NCBI GenBank assembly: GCA_013397845.1
Contig: VZTG01000482.1
Coordinates: 2,246,537 to 2,310,536 of the forward strand
Reading direction: 5' to 3'
DNA: 64,000 nucleotides
Source: Melanocharis versteri
Lineage: Eukaryota > Chordata > Aves > Passeriformes > Melanocharitidae
Positions 59,187 through 64,000 of this stretch are shown piece by piece. Numbering within the stretch: the stretch's first letter is position 1; the number at the start of each line of letters is the position of its first letter. Under the pieces are notes generated by a model. The model was given only the letters and a program-made list of their open reading frames with translations. It made no database searches and was not told where the DNA came from. The translations under genes were made by a program, and so were the position numbers.

Positions 59187-62100
59187 AGGCAGCTCTGCAG
59201 CGCTGCGCTGCCCCGGGCCCGCGGGTGACCCCCGGGCCAGCCCGGTGCGGGTGTCACGGCTGCCGGCCGGGCTTTCGCCGCACCCACCGCCGGTCTGGCC
59301 CTAGGCATGGCGAGGCGAACCCCCGCCTGATTTTAACTCGATGTGACTCAGACCTCGGTAGTGTTCCTAGGGAAGCGTGGGAGCACCGTGCTAGAAGTGC
59401 CTGCTCGAGTCGAGAGCTGGAGTAGCCACTGTCCCTTTACGCTCAGCCTGCTGTGTTCGCGAAACCCTAGTGCTCACATAGAAAACCTCCATAGAGAAAA
59501 ATAACCGGTATTAATAACAAGATAACTGTGTATCCCGTTACCGGCTGGATACATAGTTAGACAAAAGTGATTTTTCTGGAAGTAGCTAGCTCATCGTAGG
59601 TGAGACTAGCGATGGGCAAAGGGACCGAGAGGGTCTGAGGATCCCACTGGAGCTGAGCAGAGCTGAGCTCTCGTGGGATCGCCCGTGATCTCAGAGGAAT
59701 CAGACTCCCTTTTAGTCGGGGATAGATGGCATTTCCTTGAAAAACAAATACAGATGTCCTCCAGCATAACTTACTCAAGAGCTCTGATCTTTGTGAACAT
59801 TCAAGAATTGGAAACCATTTCAGGTCTGTGACTCATACCAGAGCTTCTGTAGTCTGTAAACACATTTATTTTTTTTCAGTGTAAACCAGCTTTATGGTAA
59901 ATAATGATGGTTACAGAATGCAAGCGATTTCTTATACATGAAATCCTCTAACTTCAAGACTAGATTAGGCAGGGTATTCTTAGGTAAATGTGTTTGTGAC
60001 AATCAGTCCAGCTGATTGTCATGTATATATGACATGAGGATTTCTCTATGCAGCACAGTCTGTCCTGTAAATATGATTCCTAACATTCCAAAATCAAATA
60101 TGTAGTGAGTGTCCTGTGACATGCTAAATTCTTACCCAAAAGAGGCTAACTCAACTTCTGGTTGTTTACTTGAAGCAAGAATTAGCATCAGACTTAGTTA
60201 TAGCTGAAGTTGGGCGTGGCTAAAGTTTACTCTGTATGAAGCTACTGTTCTATGCCATTGCTGTAATTTCTTTTAAAATACTGATGGATATCACACTGCT
60301 TCAGTTAAGTTGTTCTTTGCTGCTGCTTTCAAAAAGTCATTTGCTTTACAGCCTGTGTTACTCTTAAGATCCTGCTTGCATAACAAAATGCAGTCCAGTG
60401 GCAAATGAAGTAATAAAATAATATTAATATATGATAGCTTCTAATATTTCACATTAGTATTGATCAGAAGTGAAGGAACTAATGTTTACATAACAAGTAA
60501 TTATAAAATGGACTGTACATGAACAAAACCCACCAGCTGGGTGATTGGACACCCTCTGTTCTGGTACCTACATTTCTAAATCCTCACCAGAATGTCTTGA
60601 TTTTTGGTGGCATTTGTTATGCCTGTCTGCACTCACACTGAAGCAAACACTGGAGCACTTATAGGCAATTGGAAATGGCAGCTAAAGAAAGGAGGAAGTC
60701 TCAGTAGTTTGTCCTTTTCTTCTTGTGCTGCTCCCCACCCCCTCTAAATTTAGGGAAGAAATTGCAAATTATATTTCCTTTCCATTTGGAAGCACAGAGA
60801 TTATTAATGGATTTCACCTTCTAGTGCTCTCTAGGAATTTGCTCACTATCAGGTGGCAGATCTGCACTTGCAGTAAATTTAAATGGGATGCATGATAAGA
60901 GCAGATCAATTGCTTGAAACCTGCTATGAAAAAGGTGTGAGGAAGTAGAACACTTCTACTTTAATGGGAAAGGAGTGGTAAAGATATTTCTGCATTTATA
61001 GTATACATTTAATCCACCCAAAAAGCACCAACAACTCAAGCTTTTGTCCAAAAGGGATTTTTAAACTAGAATCCTGGTACAGTCCACAGGCATAAAAGCA
61101 CAAAGTCCAATGAAATACAACTCCAAACTCCGTATAACAGTATGAACCAGGGAAACCTACTGAAGTGAGGGTCCCACGCATTGTGGACCCCAGAGTCCAA
61201 TGCAAGTAATTTGCACCATCAAGAAACAGAAAGGGACATAAGGCCCCCTTTTAAGAGAAGGGATGAGTTGACAAGTGGAAGGCTTGCAAAGACATTAGGA
61301 GGAACACAGCTTCCATAGCTTTTCATGTGCAGAATTGCGACCTTTATCTTTGTGCTTCCTGAAAGTTAAAATTTGGTAAAACAAGGTTACCCGTTCTGTT
61401 TGTTGGGTTTTTTTGGAGAGTGTGTGTGTGTATTTGGTACTAAGAAAGAAATGGTGTTTAGTTACTGCTAGGTGATTGCTAGCAAGTAGGGATGCTTTGT
61501 CATGTCTGCCATTCTTTCAAGGACCATTGTGCTTTAAAAGCTCATCTCTTATATTTCTTGAGGTTTACATAAACTGAAGGATAAGAGATGCTGGTTAGAG
61601 ACTATTAAATACTGTTCTGTATGCAGATTAGACAAATGATCAAAGTACATTTTAAGATTCAAGTAGGAATGCAAAAGTTTTTAGGTCTTTTAAAGGCTGT
61701 CCTCCTTTATTGTTCCTAATTTTTTTCGGTACATTCATACCAAAATACTTCATTAGCAGTTGTATGTTACTTCTGTATGCCTTTCTGTTTATAAGGGCAT
61801 TTGCAGATTTAACCATGCACTAATGAAGAATTTATACTGTAAATCAAATTTTAAAATCTTGATTTAAAAGCCCTAAACTTGGAGGCAGCTAGACTGCTGA
61901 AAGAAAAAGAGTCTAAATAAACATTTTAATTATATGCACTTTAGCAGCACCTTCTTATTTCTACTAAACATTTGTAGTTAACAGTATAACATTTAGATGA
62001 TATTCCTTCTGTCAGAGATATCTTCAATTTTTTTGCCTGCTCATTCTCTTCTGGGGTGGAACCTCAATCTCTGTTTAGTGGTCCAGCCCAAATGTGAAAA

Positions 62101-64000
62101 CTGCCAGACTCTAAATGCAAAGTTTATAAATCACACATGTGCATGGAAATGATACCTGCTGGTACAAACCAGCAGTTCCTTGACTAGTAGTCCTTATGTA
62201 CCTCTTGTGTGCTGCCTTCTCTTTTGCCTGTAAAGTAGAAATACCTCAGCAGAGTGAATGCCATGAGAGGACTGCTTTGAAAATGCAGGTCCTGAGTGGA
62301 AGGATGACTGTGGCCTGGTACAGCTGCATGAGGGCAAATCCAAGATCAGTCTTATATTTTTCGTATAGGCAAACTTCTACACCTTGGTGGGAAACTTGGC
62401 TGTCGTATTTCTATTCAAGAAGTACAATGCACTTAATACCCTAATTCTAACCATCAAAAGCACTTGTAATAAAAATAGGAGGTTATTTAAAGGCTTCTCC
62501 TACTTTCCTGTCTCCCCCCAAAGCACATGTAAGAACACAAGTCAGCTTGGTTGTGTCGGACAAAACTGTCACTACATAGTAGTGCAGGTGACTCTTCATT
62601 GGGTGAAGAAAAGTGCTTTTCTGGGAAAGAAGCATGAGGTACTGAAACATGCTTTCTTCTCAGTTTACAACTTTTGGGGGTTTTCCGCCTTATTGAGAGA
62701 ACCCAGAAATAACACTTCTTGTTGGATCTTGTGGTGCTTGCCTATTTAATTGTAGAAGTTAATCCTTAATTCTGCTTTGGGGGTTGCAAACCCTTGCAAG
62801 TTGAGAAGGTGGTGACTCTTTTTCTTAGCGGTGCTTCTCTGCTGTACTTTAGAAATCTTTACAGAACAGTCATGAATATCCCAATTTAAGTGGTAGGTCT
62901 TGCGGTATGTCCAGCATGCAAATCCAGATTTTAAGGACTCCATTTTCTGCAATGTAACTGTTTGCTAGAAAGGAAAAATCAGTTAGATGCCTCCTCGTCC
63001 CACTGAGAATATGGAATAAGCAGTTTTCTTTCGTGTTGGAACTCAGGTTGCTTATGCTGCAAACGTAGTATTTGTACGACTGGACTGATGCTGCCTGGTA
63101 GCTGAAGTAATGCTGTGGGTCACATCACTCTTTCCTTTGCTGATGTGGTGACTTGCATGCCAGTGGCCAGCACTAACAGGAAACCACAGCTGCTCTTGTT
63201 CACTGCACTGAAAGCTGCCTAAAGAAGTAAAACAAACCAAATAGGGTACAGGAAATGAGATGTCTGAATACAGATGACTTTGTTGGAAAGTACTCTGGCA
63301 GTTCCTACTTAAAATAATAAACCTTTCTAAATAATTTTGTCAGGTTCTAGGAAAGGTGTAGAACTGGTTAAGCTGCTTTTTATGTGGTTGCTGATGGCTA
63401 TTTATCATTAATTGGTCAGTTTCAGAAAACAAAATAAACATATTGAATTCTTACCTGCTTAGTGGCATGGAAGTGATTGTTAGGCAGCATTTACTATGGG
63501 AATAATGCTGTTAAGTGGTTTTAAAACTTTTTCAAGCGTCTCCATGTTAACCAAGTGTTCAACAGGTCTATTATAAATGAAACCAAATGAATCAGACCTA
63601 GCAACAGCCTGACTTTTGTTTGTGCTCACCCAAATTGCTGTAACCAAGTCTCAGCTGCTTCCTCACTTCAGAAAGGCTTTAAAACTGTCTTTATTTCTGG
63701 ACTAGATTTAATGTAACTTTCATTTACAGAGGAATTTTGAAAAGCTTTGTCAAACATTACTTCAAAGTTCACTCTTTTATATAAAGACAAATGAGTCTTA
63801 CTTTATTTGTTCGGTTGACTTGGAGGTGAATGAATCTGATTTCCTGTGTGGTGCTGCCTTGGCTGGTTAGTGGAAGGAGCTATTCTGCACTTCAAAACTT
63901 TCCTGTTGTCTGGTCTTGGCTGCTTTTATTCTGCCTATCAGGATTTATCCTTCTCACTTGGCTCATGAGTTCGTATTAATGAGTTTCTTACTGCATAAGG
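59187..64000 (+). other. GLUD1: Probable GLUD1 5' region and intron 1
   Basis: No coding exon is visible here. The 59,187-59,420 part is CpG-rich, the rest ordinary AT-rich sequence. The assignment is by synteny only: in human, GLUD1 is the divergent neighbour of SHLD2. The known second-exon protein sequence of glutamate dehydrogenase is not found before 64,000, so if the gene is present this is intron 1. Paired short hairpins occur at 59,997-60,034 and one with 8-base arms at 62,156-62,175. Confidence 0.4.

Larger units (their letters stand above)
58480..59420. promoter_or_regulatory. CpG island, probable bidirectional promoter
   Basis: GC- and CpG-dense sequence lies on both sides of a run of N. 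It lies at the upstream end of SHLD2 and is the only island between that gene and the right edge. In human, SHLD2 (FAM35A) and GLUD1 lie head to head with starts a few hundred bases or less apart, so one island serving both is expected. Candidate motifs include an NRF1-type site at 58,786 and a CACGTG E-box at 58,470. The start sites themselves may lie within the gap. Confidence 0.65.

Noticed and set aside
58463..59425. Open frames of 180-280 residues crossing the N run
   Set aside because: Most of each translation is unknown sequence; they exist only because N codons contain no stops.
59187..59425. Right flank of the gap as the 3' part of GLUD1 exon 1
   Set aside because: None of the three plus-strand translations resembles glutamate dehydrogenase, so the exon, if present, is inside the gap or this is already intron.
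61421..61432. Short GT run, and the AT run at about 44,568-44,580
   Set aside because: Only five or six repeat units each; below what I would call a microsatellite.
1..64000. CRISPR arrays, prophage, operons, tRNA or rRNA genes
   Set aside because: I saw no spaced direct repeats, tRNA A/B boxes in context or rRNA sequence; gene structure is spliced and vertebrate throughout.

Overview
This is a window of vertebrate nuclear DNA, most likely from a bird. The evidence is AT-rich noncoding sequence with two isolated CpG islands, GT-AG introns, three CR1 LINE 3'-end fragments (about 30.7, 40.25 and 58.37 kb) and a few degenerate MIR-like SINE remnants. There are no operons, phage, CRISPR arrays or other prokaryotic features. 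Species cannot be fixed from the sequence alone.

Layout. (1) 1-17.6 kb is intergenic: no recognisable exons, one MIR-like SINE at the left edge, a GC-rich block at 6.5-6.9 kb and one unexplained open frame at 7.5-8.2 kb. (2) 17.7-27.1 kb holds a complete plus-strand gene, SYT15 (synaptotagmin-15). It starts in a CpG island and has eight coding exons whose splice sites and phases all join into a 417-residue protein (one transmembrane segment, C2A, C2B). (3) 29.5-38.46 kb holds all coding exons of a minus-strand gene, SHLD2 (FAM35A; shieldin complex subunit 2). Its eight coding exons also join without a break into 893 residues. SYT15 and SHLD2 converge tail to tail, with about 2.6 kb between stop codons. 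(4) 38.46-58.4 kb has no recognisable coding sequence and is most simply the long 5' intron of SHLD2. It contains CR1 and MIR remnants, short tandem repeats and several unusually good palindromes. (5) 58.5-59.4 kb is a second CpG island, interrupted by a 379-base run of N. It is the likely shared promoter of SHLD2 (leftward) and, by conserved human gene order, GLUD1 (rightward, exon 1 hidden in the gap). (6) 59.4-64 kb has no coding exon and fits GLUD1 intron 1.

Functionally the genes are neighbours rather than a pathway: SYT15 is a C2-domain membrane protein that appears calcium-independent, SHLD2 is the ssDNA-binding scaffold of shieldin in 53BP1-dependent double-strand-break repair, and GLUD1 (inferred) is mitochondrial glutamate dehydrogenase. 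I found no convincing undescribed biological system. The most notable unexplained signals are a perfect 26-base palindrome at 46,941-46,966, a 25-base near-palindrome at 42,885-42,909, and a strong hairpin just before the SYT15 poly(A) signal.
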